Shown here piece after piece: positions 9,235 to 17,913 of a stretch of DNA of 44,429 nt (positions within the stretch are counted from its first letter, which is position 1; the number at the start of each line of letters is the position of its first letter). A program made the position numbers and the translations under genes. The DNA is taken from assembly GCA_017434855.1 (NCBI GenBank), contig JAFRUA010000062.1, forward strand, positions 1-44,429, given 5' to 3'. The DNA comes from Clostridia bacterium (GTDB lineage Bacteria > Bacillota > Clostridia > Oscillospirales > Acutalibacteraceae). Below the pieces are notes generated by a model. That model saw nothing but the letters and a program-made list of their open reading frames with translations, was not told the origin of the DNA and did not search any database.

Positions 9235-9277
9235 GCTTCTCTGCCGGAAAAAACGCAAAAAAGTTTTTCAAAAAGAC

Positions 9278-9306
9278 TTGACAAGTTAGCTCGTGGTAAC
9301 TATAAT
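9278..9306 (+). promoter_or_regulatory. feo operon promoter
   Basis: TTGACA (9278-9283), 17-nt spacer, TATAAT (9301-9306): full consensus. Such a strong promoter usually needs repression, which fits the operator-like boxes in and after it. Confidence 0.88.
9285..9300. promoter_or_regulatory. Candidate iron-regulator box 1 (promoter spacer)
   Basis: GTTAGCTCGTGGTAAC, an inverted repeat GTTA-N8-TAAC filling the -35/-10 spacer. It shares the pattern TTAGC-N6-TAA with two further boxes in this locus. The regulator is not encoded here; a DtxR/IdeR- or Fur-type metal repressor is inferred from context. Confidence 0.6.
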
Positions 9307-9316
9307 GTAGACGGTG

Positions 9317-9332
9317 GTTAGCGGATGATAAC
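9317..9332. promoter_or_regulatory. Candidate iron-regulator box 2 (near transcription start)
   Basis: GTTAGCGGATGATAAC, extendable to GGTTA-N8-TAACC at 9316-9333. Same spacing and TTAGC start as box 1; placed just after the expected start of transcription. Confidence 0.6.
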
Positions 9333-9382
9333 CAGCGGACCGCGTTGTATGCAGAAAAGAGGATTTTGAAAGAGGGGATTCG

Positions 9383-9595
9383 ATGTTTCCATTGGCATTG
9401 GCTCCGGTCGGAGAAGAGAACATCGTGAAAAAGCTCGGCGGCAGCCCGGAGGTCAAAAAGCACCTGTCTGATTTGGGGTTTGCTGTCGGCGGGCGTGTGA
9501 CGGTGGTCACCGCGCTGGGCGGGAACGTAATTGTGAACGTCAAAGACGCGCGCGTGGCGCTCAGCGAAGAGCTGGCACGCAAGATCATGGTATAA
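9383..9595 (+). CDS. feoA: FeoA family protein (first copy)
   Basis: 70 residues, one SH3-like FeoA domain: MFPLALAPVGEE, KKLGGSPEVKKHLSDLGF, and a C-terminal half GGNVIVNVKDARVALSEELARKIMV. FeoA proteins are small cytoplasmic partners of the FeoB iron permease. GAGGGGA upstream supports ATG 9383. It is the first gene after the boxed promoter and is followed by a second FeoA, so two divergent FeoA proteins may serve one FeoB. Confidence 0.9.
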   Translation: MFPLALAPVGEENIVKKLGGSPEVKKHLSDLGFAVGGRVTVVTALGGNVIVNVKDARVALSEELARKIMV

Positions 9596-9624
9596 GAACG
9601 ATTGAGATAGAAAGGAAGATGAAC

Positions 9625-9846
9625 ATGAAAACACTCAGAGACGTCGGGATCGGTGAAACGGTCACGGTTGTGAAGCTGCACGGCGAGGGCGCCATCAAGC
9701 GCCGCATCATGGATATGGGGATCACCAAACACACCCCTGTCTATGTTCGCAAGGTTGCGCCGCTGGGCGACCCGATCGAAGTGACGGTGCGCGGCTATGA
9801 GCTGTCGCTGCGCAAAGCGGACGCTGAAATGATCGAAGTGGAATAA
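9625..9846 (+). CDS. feoA: FeoA family protein (second copy)
   Basis: 73 residues. It has the FeoA pattern MKTLRDVGIGETVTVVKLHGEGAIKRRIMDMGI, then GDPIEVTVRGYELSLRKADAEMIEV, matching the Fe-transport accessory SH3 fold. AAAGGAAG at 9611-9618 is too close to the in-frame ATG 9619, so ATG 9625 is preferred. It lies 29 nt after the first feoA and 89 nt before feoB; a short hairpin and a third regulator-like box occupy that gap. Confidence 0.9.
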   Translation: MKTLRDVGIGETVTVVKLHGEGAIKRRIMDMGITKHTPVYVRKVAPLGDPIEVTVRGYELSLRKADAEMIEVE

Positions 9847-9851
9847 ACAAC

Positions 9852-9873
9852 GGGGAGGATTCCCCACTTTTTT
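9852..9873 (+). terminator. Weak terminator or attenuator between feoA and feoB
   Basis: GGGGA/TCCCC 5-bp stem with a GGAT loop, then AC and six T's. It is short and may let only part of the transcripts reach feoB. Confidence 0.4.
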
Positions 9874-9883
9874 AAGGTCAGCG

Positions 9884-9899
9884 ATTAGCAACGGCTAAT
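9884..9899. promoter_or_regulatory. Candidate iron-regulator box 3 (before feoB)
   Basis: ATTAGCAACGGCTAAT, within the larger palindrome CGATTAG-N6-CTAATCG (9882-9901). It has the same 4-8-4 spacing and TTAGC-N6-TAA core as boxes 1 and 2. Confidence 0.6.
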
Positions 9900-9935
9900 C
9901 GACCAAAGCCCTGATCGGCAGAAAGGAAAAAGACA

Positions 9936-12452
9936 ATGAGTATACGAATTGCCCTTGCGGGCAACCCAAACAGCGGCAAAACCACGCTGTTCAACGCACT
10001 GACCGGCTCCAATCAGTTCGTCGGCAACTGGCCGGGCGTGACCGTAGAGAAAAAAGAAGGCAAGCTGAAAAAGCACGACGACGTGACCATCACCGACCTG
10101 CCGGGCATCTATTCGCTGTCGCCCTATACGCTGGAAGAGGTCGTGGCGCGGAACTATCTGATCGGCGAGCGGCCGGACGCCATCCTCAACATTGTGGACG
10201 GCACGAACCTGGAGCGCAACCTCTATCTGACAACACAGCTCACCGAGCTGGGCATCCCTGTGGTCATCGCCATCAATATGATGGACGTGGTCCGCAAAAA
10301 CGGCGACAAGATCAACACGGCGGAGCTTTCGCGGCAATTGGGCTGCAAGATCGTTGAGATCTCTGCGCTGAAGGGGACCGGCATCAAAGAGGCTGCCGAG
10401 GCTGCCATCGACGCCGCGCAGAATGGCAAGACCATCCCGATGCACACCTTCAGCGGCCCGGTGGAGCACACGCTGGCCCACATTGAAGAGGCCGCCGTGC
10501 ACAGCCTGCCGGAAGCGCAGCAGCGCTGGTACGCGATCAAAATCTTTGAACAGGACGAAAAGGTGCTGGAAACGCTGAACCTGCCGGCCAATGTGCTGTC
10601 GCATATCCAAAAGGACATCGCTGCCGTGGAAGCAGAGATGGACGACGACGCGGAATCCATCATCACCAACGAGCGCTACATCTACATTTCTTCCATCATC
10701 AAATCCTGCTACCAGAAGAAAAACAAAGGCAGTCTGACGACCTCTGACAAGATCGACAAGGTCGTGACCAACCGCTGGCTGGGTCTGCCGATCTTTGCGG
10801 CGATCATGTTCATCGTGTACTGGGTCGCCATGGTCGGCGTGGGCGCGCCTGCCACCGACTGGGTCAACGACGGCGTCTTCGGCGACGGCTGGCACCTGTT
10901 CGGCATCGGGTCCGCGCAGTACGCCGAGGCGGAAGAGACCTACGGTGACAGCGACGCGATCATCGACGCGTTCATCGGCGAATACGGCAGCGACGAGATT
11001 GCCGACGCCATCGACCTTGAAAACGAGGAATACGACGAAGAGGCCGCGGCCGCCGCGCTTGCCGAACTGGTCGCAGGCACGCCGGAGGATGCCGACGTCA
11101 CCTATGAACTGGAGGACGAAGAGACACTGGAAGTCACCGAAGTCCCCGGCGCGACAAAAGCGGACCTGGAGGACGCAGTCGGCCAGTATCTCGATACAGA
11201 GTACAAAGAGGGCTACGGCGCCCCGGATACCGCCGCCTATGGCAAGTGGGTGCCGAGCATTCCGGTTCTGATCGGCAAGGGCCTTGACAAGCTCGGCGCG
11301 GCGGATTGGGTCAACGGCCTGATCCTGGACGGCATCGTGGCCGGCGTCGGCGCAGTGCTCGGTTTTGTGCCGCAGATGCTCGTGCTGTTCCTGATGCTCG
11401 CGTTCCTGGAGGCGTGCGGCTACATGGCGCGTATCGCGTTCGTCCTCGACCGTATCTTCCGCAAGTTCGGCCTGAGCGGCAAATCCTTTATCCCGATGCT
11501 GATCGGCACCGGCTGCGGCGTGCCGGGCATCATGGCGTCGCGCACCATCGAAAACGAGCGTGACCGCCGTATGACGATCATGACCACCACCTTCATTCCC
11601 TGCAGCGCAAAGATCCCCTTCATCGCCATGATCGCGGGCGCGATCTTCGGCGGCTCCGCGTGGGTCGCAACGTCGGCCTACTTCATCGGTATGGCGGCCA
11701 TCATCACGTCCGGCATCATGCTGAAAAAGACCCGGATGTTCTCCGGCGACCCGGCGCCGTTCGTCATGGAGCTGCCGGCGTACCACTGGCCGACGGTCAG
11801 GAATGTGCTTCGTTCCATGTGGGAGCGCGGCTGGTCCTTCATCAAGAAGGCCGGTACGATCATCCTTCTGTCAACCATCGTGATCTGGTTTACGCAGTCC
11901 TTCGGCTTTGTGGACGGCAGCTTCGGCATGATCGATCCGGAAACGGACATCAACGCGTCGATCCTTGCAAAGCTCGGCTCCGCGATCGCGTGGCTGTTCG
12001 CACCGCTCGGCTGGGGCACCTGGCAGGCAGCCGTGGCATCCATCACCGGTCTGGTTGCGAAGGAAAACATTGTGGCCACGATGGGCATCCTGTACGGCGG
12101 CGAGGGCAACCTTTACGCCACGCTGCACGCCACCTTCACCGGCATCACCGGCTATTCCTTCCTGGTCTTCAACCTGCTGTGCGCTCCGTGCTTCGCGGCC
12201 ATCGGCGCCATCAAGCGAGAGATGAACAACGCCAAGTGGACCTGGTTTGCCATCGGCTATCAGTGCGGCTTCGCCTATGTCATCGCGTTCCTGATCAACC
12301 AGTTCGGCAACGCCTTTACCGGGCACCTGAGCGGCCTGAATATCCTTGGCCTGATCATTGCCATTGCGCTGCTGGCGGGCATGGGCTACCTGTTGTTCCG
12401 TCCGTATAAAGAAGCGACGACCCTGACGCAAAAGGTCAAAACGTCCAAATAA
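9936..12452 (+). CDS. feoB: Ferrous iron transport protein B (FeoB)
   Basis: 838 residues. It imports Fe2+ across the inner membrane. The N-terminal G domain has G1 GNPNSGKT (9-16), NWPGVTVEKKEG, G3 DLPGIYSLSPYTLEE and NIVDGTNLERN; a helical GDI-like region follows. Membrane segments begin near residue 288 (LGLPIFAAIMFIVYWVAMVGVG), with the gate motifs IPMLIGTGCGVPGIM and later CAPCFAAIGAIKREM. Unusual is an acidic, Ala/Glu/Asp-rich insert of roughly 110 residues (about 326-438) after the first membrane segment, which makes the protein longer than the usual 650-770 residues. Confidence 0.97.
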   Translation: MSIRIALAGNPNSGKTTLFNALTGSNQFVGNWPGVTVEKKEGKLKKHDDVTITDLPGIYSLSPYTLEEVVARNYLIGERPDAILNIVDGTNLERNLYLTTQLTELGIPVVIAINMMDVVRKNGDKINTAELSRQLGCKIVEISALKGTGIKEAAEAAIDAAQNGKTIPMHTFSGPVEHTLAHIEEAAVHSLPEAQQRWYAIKIFEQDEKVLETLNLPANVLSHIQKDIAAVEAEMDDDAESIITNERYIYISSIIKSCYQKKNKGSLTTSDKIDKVVTNRWLGLPIFAAIMFIVYWVAMVGVGAPATDWVNDGVFGDGWHLFGIGSAQYAEAEETYGDSDAIIDAFIGEYGSDEIADAIDLENEEYDEEAAAAALAELVAGTPEDADVTYELEDEETLEVTEVPGATKADLEDAVGQYLDTEYKEGYGAPDTAAYGKWVPSIPVLIGKGLDKLGAADWVNGLILDGIVAGVGAVLGFVPQMLVLFLMLAFLEACGYMARIAFVLDRIFRKFGLSGKSFIPMLIGTGCGVPGIMASRTIENERDRRMTIMTTTFIPCSAKIPFIAMIAGAIFGGSAWVATSAYFIGMAAIITSGIMLKKTRMFSGDPAPFVMELPAYHWPTVRNVLRSMWERGWSFIKKAGTIILLSTIVIWFTQSFGFVDGSFGMIDPETDINASILAKLGSAIAWLFAPLGWGTWQAAVASITGLVAKENIVATMGILYGGEGNLYATLHATFTGITGYSFLVFNLLCAPCFAAIGAIKREMNNAKWTWFAIGYQCGFAYVIAFLINQFGNAFTGHLSGLNILGLIIAIALLAGMGYLLFRPYKEATTLTQKVKTSK

Positions 12453-12492
12453 TCGGTTCTGACAAACATCAAACGCAAAGGAGGCGCTTGAG

Positions 12493-12666
12493 ATGCTTGC
12501 ATGGCTTGCTGCCAACATCGGCACGATCATCGTCTGCCTGATCCTTGCGGTGATTGTGATCGCCATCATTGTGAAACTGAAAAAAGACAGGAAAAAGGGC
12601 AAGACCGCCTGCGGCTGCAACTGCGCGCACTGCGCAATGGCCGGCGCCTGTCACAAACAGAAATAG
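12493..12666 (+). CDS. FeoB-associated Cys-rich membrane protein
   Basis: 57 residues, below usual ORF cut-offs. One membrane helix (IGTIIVCLILAVIVIAIIVKL, about 9-29), a Lys/Arg-rich stop-transfer stretch, then a Cys cluster CGCNCAHC and a final C near the end (five cysteines in the tail). This matches the small Cys-rich protein commonly found after feoB in Firmicutes; a role in handling iron at the permease exit is a family-level guess. AAAGGAGG at 12478-12485 precedes ATG 12493. It lies 40 nt after feoB and is followed by a terminator, closing the operon. Confidence 0.88.
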   Translation: MLAWLAANIGTIIVCLILAVIVIAIIVKLKKDRKKGKTACGCNCAHCAMAGACHKQK

Positions 12667-12674
12667 ACACACAG

Positions 12675-12702
12675 GGGGCGCTTCGGCGCCCCTCGCTTTT
12701 TT
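12675..12702 (+). terminator. Terminator of the feo operon
   Basis: GGGGCGC (12675-12681), TTCG tetraloop, GCGCCCC (12686-12692), then TCGC and six T's. Confidence 0.92.
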
Positions 12703-12730
12703 GCGGCGCGGATTTCTTTTTTCAAAATCA

Positions 12731-12759
12731 TTGCATTCTTTGGAAAATCATAGTATAAT
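12731..12759 (+). promoter_or_regulatory. alr promoter
   Basis: TTGCAT (12731-12736), 17-nt spacer, TATAAT (12754-12759). Confidence 0.8.
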
Positions 12760-12786
12760 ATATCAGATATGTTCTTGAAAGGACGA

Positions 12787-13935
12787 ATGATTTTGAACAG
12801 TGATTATCCGCAGGCGGACCTTTGCCGCAGCTGTGTTTGCGTGGACCTTGACGCGATCCGCCATAATTTTGACGAACTGAAAGCCCTGCTCGACCCGCGT
12901 GTCAAGGTGCTGTCCATCGTGAAGGCCGACGCCTACGGTCACGGGGCGGTGGCGGTTGCCAAGGCGCTTGAAAGCCGCACCGACTTTTTTGCCGTGTCTG
13001 CGGTGAGCGAGGGCGTGGATCTGCGCCGGGCAGGCATCCAAAAGCCGATCCTGATTTTGTCGTACACCGCGCCGTGCGCCTATGACGCGCTGCTGGACTA
13101 TGACATCCGCGGCACGGTCTATTCGCTCGACGACGCAAAGGCCCTGTCCGCCGCCGCAAAAGCGCACGGCAAGACCGCCACGGTCCACATCGCCGTGGAC
13201 ACCGGCATGGGGCGCATCGGCTTTCCTGTGACCGAAAACGCGGCCGATACCGTGAGCGAGATCGCCGCGCTGCCAAACCTTTGCGTGGAGGGCCTGTTCA
13301 GCCACTACGCCACGGCGGACATGACCGATAAAACGGCGGCGCTGGCGCAGAAGGCGCGGTTCGATCGCTTCATCGACCTGCTGGGCGCGCGGGGCGTGAC
13401 GGTCCCGATCCGGCATATCTGCAACAGCGCCGGCACGATGGAGTTCACCGACCACTATGACATGGTGCGTCTGGGTGTCGCGCTGTACGGCCTGTATCCC
13501 TCAGACGAGGTGGACCGGACGAAGGTGCATCTGATCCCGGCCATGCGCGTCGTCAGCCATGTGATCCACGTCAAAACCGTTGCCCCCGGCACTCCCATCG
13601 GTTACGGCGGGGTGTACCGCGCACCGGCAGAGCGCCGGATCGCCACGGTCTGCATCGGCTATGCCGACGGCTTCAATCGCGCGTTTACCGGAACCGGCTG
13701 CGTGCTGCTGCACGGCAAACGGGCGCCGGTGGTCGGCAAGGTCTGCATGGATCAGATCATGCTCGACGTCACCGACATTCCGGACGCCGCGGTCGGTGAC
13801 GAGGTTGTGATCCTGGGCAGGGACGGCGACGAAGAACTGACTGCCGACGAACTCGGCGCGCTGGTCGGCTCCTTCGGCTATGAAGTGATCTGCAATTTCA
13901 TGCCGCGCGTGACGAGAATCTATAAAGGCGAATAA
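12787..13935 (+). CDS. alr: Alanine racemase
   Basis: 382 residues. A PLP enzyme that interconverts L- and D-alanine for peptidoglycan. The PLP lysine lies in SIVKADAYGHG, early in the TIM barrel; other hallmarks are HIAVDTGMGRIGF, HICNSAGTME, MVRLGVALYGLYPS, VKTVAPGTPIGYGGVYRA, the catalytic-Tyr motif CIGYADGFNR, and VCMDQIMLDVT. An earlier in-frame ATG at 12769 would leave almost no leader after the -10 box; AAAGGA at 12778-12783 favours ATG 12787. Single-gene unit with its own promoter; no terminator is obvious before the rplS promoter. Confidence 0.96.
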   Translation: MILNSDYPQADLCRSCVCVDLDAIRHNFDELKALLDPRVKVLSIVKADAYGHGAVAVAKALESRTDFFAVSAVSEGVDLRRAGIQKPILILSYTAPCAYDALLDYDIRGTVYSLDDAKALSAAAKAHGKTATVHIAVDTGMGRIGFPVTENAADTVSEIAALPNLCVEGLFSHYATADMTDKTAALAQKARFDRFIDLLGARGVTVPIRHICNSAGTMEFTDHYDMVRLGVALYGLYPSDEVDRTKVHLIPAMRVVSHVIHVKTVAPGTPIGYGGVYRAPAERRIATVCIGYADGFNRAFTGTGCVLLHGKRAPVVGKVCMDQIMLDVTDIPDAAVGDEVVILGRDGDEELTADELGALVGSFGYEVICNFMPRVTRIYKGE

Positions 13936-13951
13936 TTTTTTCAAAAAACAC

Positions 13952-13980
13952 TTGCATTTTCCGAAAACATGTGATAAAAT
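13952..13980 (+). promoter_or_regulatory. rplS promoter
   Basis: TTGCAT (13952-13957), 17-nt spacer, TAAAAT (13975-13980). Confidence 0.8.
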
Positions 13981-13986
13981 AGCGAA

Positions 13987-14105
13987 GCATTTGTATCCGC
14001 CGCATGGCGGCGTGGTGTGATGCCGGCTGATTCGGTCAGTAAATTACAAAGCGGTCCTCTGCTGCTTGGCGGCATGAACGTGGCAGAATTCAGGAGGTCA
14101 AACCA
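13987..14105 (+). promoter_or_regulatory. Probable ribosomal protein L19 leader
   Basis: A roughly 120-nt untranslated leader between promoter and rplS with a CCGCCGCATGGCGGCG hairpin near 13998 and conserved-looking AAAGCGGTCCTCTGC (from 14048). L19 leaders that mediate autogenous control are known in Firmicutes; assignment rests on position and remembered motifs, not on a covariance search. Confidence 0.55.
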
Positions 14106-14450
14106 ATGGACGCACTCAAACTCATCTCAGACTCCAGCCTCAAAGCGGAAGTCCCCAACATCGAAATCGGTTCCACCGTTCGCGTGCACGTCAAGATTCG
14201 TGAAGGCGAGCGCGAAAGAATCCAGATGTTTGAGGGCACAGTCATCGCGAAAAAGGGCAGCGGCATTTCTTCCACCTTCACCGTTCGTCGTGTTTCCTAC
14301 GGCGTCGGCGTGGAGCGTGTGTTCCCCGTTCATTCCCCGAACGTGGTCGCCGTTGACCTGGTCCGCAGAGGTAAGGTCCGCAGAAGCAAGCTGTATTACC
14401 TGCGCGACAGAGTCGGTAAGGCTGCGAAGGTCAAGGAAAAGCTTGGCTAA
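14106..14450 (+). CDS. rplS: 50S ribosomal protein L19
   Basis: 114 residues, typical for L19, which sits at the 30S-50S interface. Recognisable segments: [51 protein letters not shown], and the basic end [32 protein letters not shown] at 14094-14099 sets the start. Single gene with promoter, leader and terminator. Confidence 0.98.
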   Translation: MDALKLISDSSLKAEVPNIEIGSTVRVHVKIREGERERIQMFEGTVIAKKGSGISSTFTVRRVSYGVGVERVFPVHSPNVVAVDLVRRGKVRRSKLYYLRDRVGKAAKVKEKLG

Positions 14451-14465
14451 ACAGACAAAAGAAAT

Positions 14466-14500
14466 CCCGGTGCTTTTTGATGGGCGCCGGGTTCTTTTTT
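14466..14500 (+). terminator. rplS terminator
   Basis: CCCGGTGC (14466-14473) / GCGCCGGG (14484-14491), 8 bp with one G-T pair, followed by TTCTTTTTT. Confidence 0.9.
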
Positions 14501-14518
14501 GTTTTATACGGTACTTTT

Positions 14519-14560
14519 GACAGGGCGGCTCAAACAATTTCGGGGCCGCCTGTTTGTTTG
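14519..14560 (+). other. Second hairpin after rplS
   Basis: ACAGGGCGGC / GCCGCCTGT pairing (one bulged G) around 14519-14552, with a TGTTTGTTTG tail. It may be a back-up terminator. The rest of the gap to 14709 is AT-rich and holds nothing I can identify. Confidence 0.4.
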
Positions 14561-14709
14561 CCTTCACTTCTTCTGTTTTCACAGATGTGCAAATTACTCA
14601 CAAAATGTCAAAGAGAATCGAAGGATAAGATATTGGAACCGCTGGAGCGTTTTTCTTTTTGCTACATAAAAATATCAAATAAATAAAGGATTTTTAAATA
14701 TTTTTTCAA

Positions 14710-14716
14710 TTCGACA
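14710..14716 (-). promoter_or_regulatory. 0A box upstream of spo0A-like gene
   Basis: TTCGACA on the plus strand reads TGTCGAA on the minus strand, an exact match to the known Spo0A binding consensus. It ends 20 nt before the -35 element at 14737, suggesting autoregulation. Confidence 0.55.
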
Positions 14717-14736
14717 ACATCTGACAGAAAAACCTC

Positions 14737-14765
14737 TTGATTTTTGAATATGTATGTGATATTAT
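14737..14765 (+). promoter_or_regulatory. spo0A-like gene promoter
   Basis: TTGATT (14737-14742), 17-nt spacer, TATTAT (14760-14765), 50 nt before the start codon. Confidence 0.65.
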
Positions 14766-14815
14766 ACATTTGTGAAACAAAATCACGAGAATGAATTGAA
14801 AGAAGGAGATCAAGA

Positions 14816-15580
14816 ATGAAAGACACCCTGAAAGTTGTTATGGTCGGCGAAGAAAACGAGTTTGAACATGCCTGTGTGCAGCAAATGCGGGCAAAAGGCT
14901 TTGACGTCACGGTGACGCAGCGCGACGGTCGGGTTGCCGTGGACGCTGTTTTGCAAAAACGGCCGGACGTGCTGGTGGTATCTATGTTCATGCGCAGCCT
15001 GGACGCGCTCGGTGTGCTGAATGCATTGAAAACCTATCGGCAGTCGCACGGGCTTTGCGTGTTTGTGGCGCTGCAAAAAGAGAACCGCACGCTGGAAAAA
15101 GAGATCCTGGCGGCGGGCGCGGATTTTTATTTTGTACTTCCGTTTGACGCAGCCATGCTGGCACAGCGGGTGGAGCAGCTTTCCCGCCGCGGCGAACCGT
15201 CGACGGCAGATGTTCCGGATGCGGACCGCAAGCTGGCGCTGATCGTCACCGACATCATGCGCGAGATCGGCGTGCCCGCGCACATCAAGGGGTTTGAGTA
15301 TCTGCGCGAAGCGATCCTGCTGACGGTGCGGGACCCCGGGTTGATGCACGCGGTGACCAAGGTGCTCTATCCGACGGTGGCAAAGCAGAACAAAACCACC
15401 GCTTCACGCGTGGAGCGGGCGATCCGCCACGCGATCGAGGTGGCGTGGGACCGCGGCGACGTGGACGTGCTCAGTTCCTATTTCGGCTACACGATCCAGA
15501 ATTCCAGAGGGAAACCGACAAATTCCGAATTCATCGCGATGATCAGCGACCGGCTGCGTCTGCGGGAACAGGTGAGCTGA
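14816..15580 (+). CDS. spo0A: Spo0A-like regulator with degenerate receiver domain
   Basis: 254 residues. The C-terminal half (about 140-250) is clearly the Spo0A DNA-binding domain: [38 protein letters not shown] and [10 protein letters not shown], the master regulator of sporulation entry in Firmicutes. The N-terminal half is receiver-shaped but lacks the phosphorylation site: where B. subtilis Spo0A has DVLVLDIIMP, this protein has [10 protein letters not shown] (Ser56 for the acceptor Asp). The conserved acidic pair is Gly11/Glu12, the switch Thr is Ala85, and the Lys before Pro-Phe-Asp is Leu108. It is probably not controlled by a classical phosphorelay. AGAAGGAGA upstream supports ATG 14816; a 0A box lies in its promoter region. 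Confidence 0.9.
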   Translation: MKDTLKVVMVGEENEFEHACVQQMRAKGFDVTVTQRDGRVAVDAVLQKRPDVLVVSMFMRSLDALGVLNALKTYRQSHGLCVFVALQKENRTLEKEILAAGADFYFVLPFDAAMLAQRVEQLSRRGEPSTADVPDADRKLALIVTDIMREIGVPAHIKGFEYLREAILLTVRDPGLMHAVTKVLYPTVAKQNKTTASRVERAIRHAIEVAWDRGDVDVLSSYFGYTIQNSRGKPTNSEFIAMISDRLRLREQVS

Positions 15581-15606
15581 ATCACCGACTGTGCGCACCT
15601 TTCACC

Positions 15607-15684
15607 GTCTGATTGTCAAAGCTTTTCCTGAAAGGCGCATAGGGTTCCTGCGCCAAATTTTTGCAAGCGGACGATAAAATCTGC
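15607..15684. repeat. 78-nt structured dispersed element, copy B
   Basis: Relative of 9075-9151: GTCTGATTG start, AGCTTTTCCT (15620-15629), GGCGCA/TGCGCC helix (15634-15639 with 15649-15654), GCGGAC closing the outer helix (to 15672) and AAAATCTGC (15676-15684). The inner helix GGCG/CGCC corresponds to GACG/CGTC in copy A, a compensatory pair change. Downstream are further short hairpins (CTCAA/TTGAG, GGCGC/GCGCC). Confidence 0.6.
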
Positions 15685-15736
15685 ACCGCGCTCAAAGGAC
15701 TTGAGTTTTCAGAGGCGCCCGATTTTGAATGCGCCC

Positions 15737-15765
15737 TTGCAATGTAAAACGATTTGCGCTATAAT
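15737..15765 (+). promoter_or_regulatory. Promoter of macro-domain gene
   Basis: TTGCAA (15737-15742), 17-nt spacer, TATAAT (15760-15765). Confidence 0.8.
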
Positions 15766-15815
15766 GAGTGGCAGAGCGGGGAGCGATCCCCGAGGATTCA
15801 ACGGGAGGGACCGTC

Positions 15816-17039
<1,224 letters not shown>

Positions 17040-17088
17040 TTTTTGTCGCTTTTTCGGCGACCTTTTTCAAAACAGAATCCGTTATACT

Positions 17089-17123
17089 ATGGTTGTCAGT
17101 TGGAACTGGCAACCATATTTTTT
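17089..17123 (+). terminator. Strong hairpin terminator/attenuator before the VWA gene
   Basis: ATGGTTGTCAGTT (17089-17101) pairs with AACTGGCAACCAT (17104-17116), 12 usable base pairs with one G-T pair, followed by ATTTTTTT. It ends only five bases before the CGGAGG ribosome site of the next gene, so it can act as the macro gene's terminator or as an attenuator of the VWA gene. Confidence 0.85.
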
Positions 17124-17141
17124 CAAACGGAGGATATCATC

Positions 17142-17828
17142 ATGAAAAAGGATCTCACAGAACTCGTCTTCATTCTGGACCGCAGCGGTTCCATGTCCGG
17201 TCTGGAAAGCGACACCATCGGCGGCTTCAACGCCATGATCGAAAAGCAAAAGAAACAGGACGGCGAGGCATATGTCTCCACCATTCTGTTTGACGACGTC
17301 AGCGAGGTGCTGCACGACCGTGTGCCGCTGCAAAAGGTGGAGCGCCTGACCGACCGGGATTACACCGTGCGCGGCTGCACGGCGCTGCTGGACGCCATCG
17401 GCGGCGCGATCCACCACATCGGCAACGTCCACAAATACGCCCGCGAAGAGGACGTGCCGGAGCACACCGTCTTTGTCATCACGACCGACGGCATGGAAAA
17501 TGCCAGCCAGCGCTACAGCGTGGAAAAGGTGCGCGCCATGATCGAGCACGAAAAAGAAAAGTACGGCTGGGAATTCCTGTTCCTGGGCGCCAACATCGAC
17601 GCGGTTGAAACGGCAAAGCAGTTCGGCATCAGCCGTGACCGTGCCGTCACCTGCTGTGCCGATGCGCCGGGGGTGGCGATGCAGTATGCGGCCATGAGCG
17701 ACGCGATCGGCTGCGTGCGCTCCAGGGCTCCGCTGACCGAAAGCTGGAAAGAGGCGATCGAAGAGGACAAAAGAACCAGAGCAAACGGCAAGGCCCCGAC
17801 TTTTTTCCGCAATTTTAAAAGGCGCTGA
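17142..17828 (+). CDS. von Willebrand factor type A domain protein
   Basis: 228 residues, one VWA domain. The MIDAS metal site is complete: LDRSGSMSG (about 13-21, DxSxS), a Thr in the RGCTALLDAIG segment (about 84-94) and TTDGMEN (about 116-122). No signal peptide or membrane helix, so it is cytoplasmic. CGGAGG at 17129-17134 sets ATG 17142. It follows the macro-domain gene; VWA and macro proteins are neighbours in other Firmicutes, pointing to a shared but unknown function. No own promoter is convincing. Confidence 0.85.
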   Translation: MKKDLTELVFILDRSGSMSGLESDTIGGFNAMIEKQKKQDGEAYVSTILFDDVSEVLHDRVPLQKVERLTDRDYTVRGCTALLDAIGGAIHHIGNVHKYAREEDVPEHTVFVITTDGMENASQRYSVEKVRAMIEHEKEKYGWEFLFLGANIDAVETAKQFGISRDRAVTCCADAPGVAMQYAAMSDAIGCVRSRAPLTESWKEAIEEDKRTRANGKAPTFFRNFKRR

Positions 17829-17851
17829 TCAGAAATCCGGCAGCGCGGCGA

Positions 17852-17880
17852 TTGACATTTCGTGGATGGCGTGATAAAAT
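17852..17880 (+). promoter_or_regulatory. Lipase gene promoter
   Basis: TTGACA (17852-17857), 17-nt spacer, TAAAAT (17875-17880). Confidence 0.85.
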
Positions 17881-17913
17881 AAAATCAAATCCAATTGAAG
17901 CGGAGTTGGTTTT

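Noticed and set aside
17083-17088. TATACT as a -10 box for the VWA gene
   Set aside because: No -35 at the right distance, and transcription would start inside the terminator hairpin.
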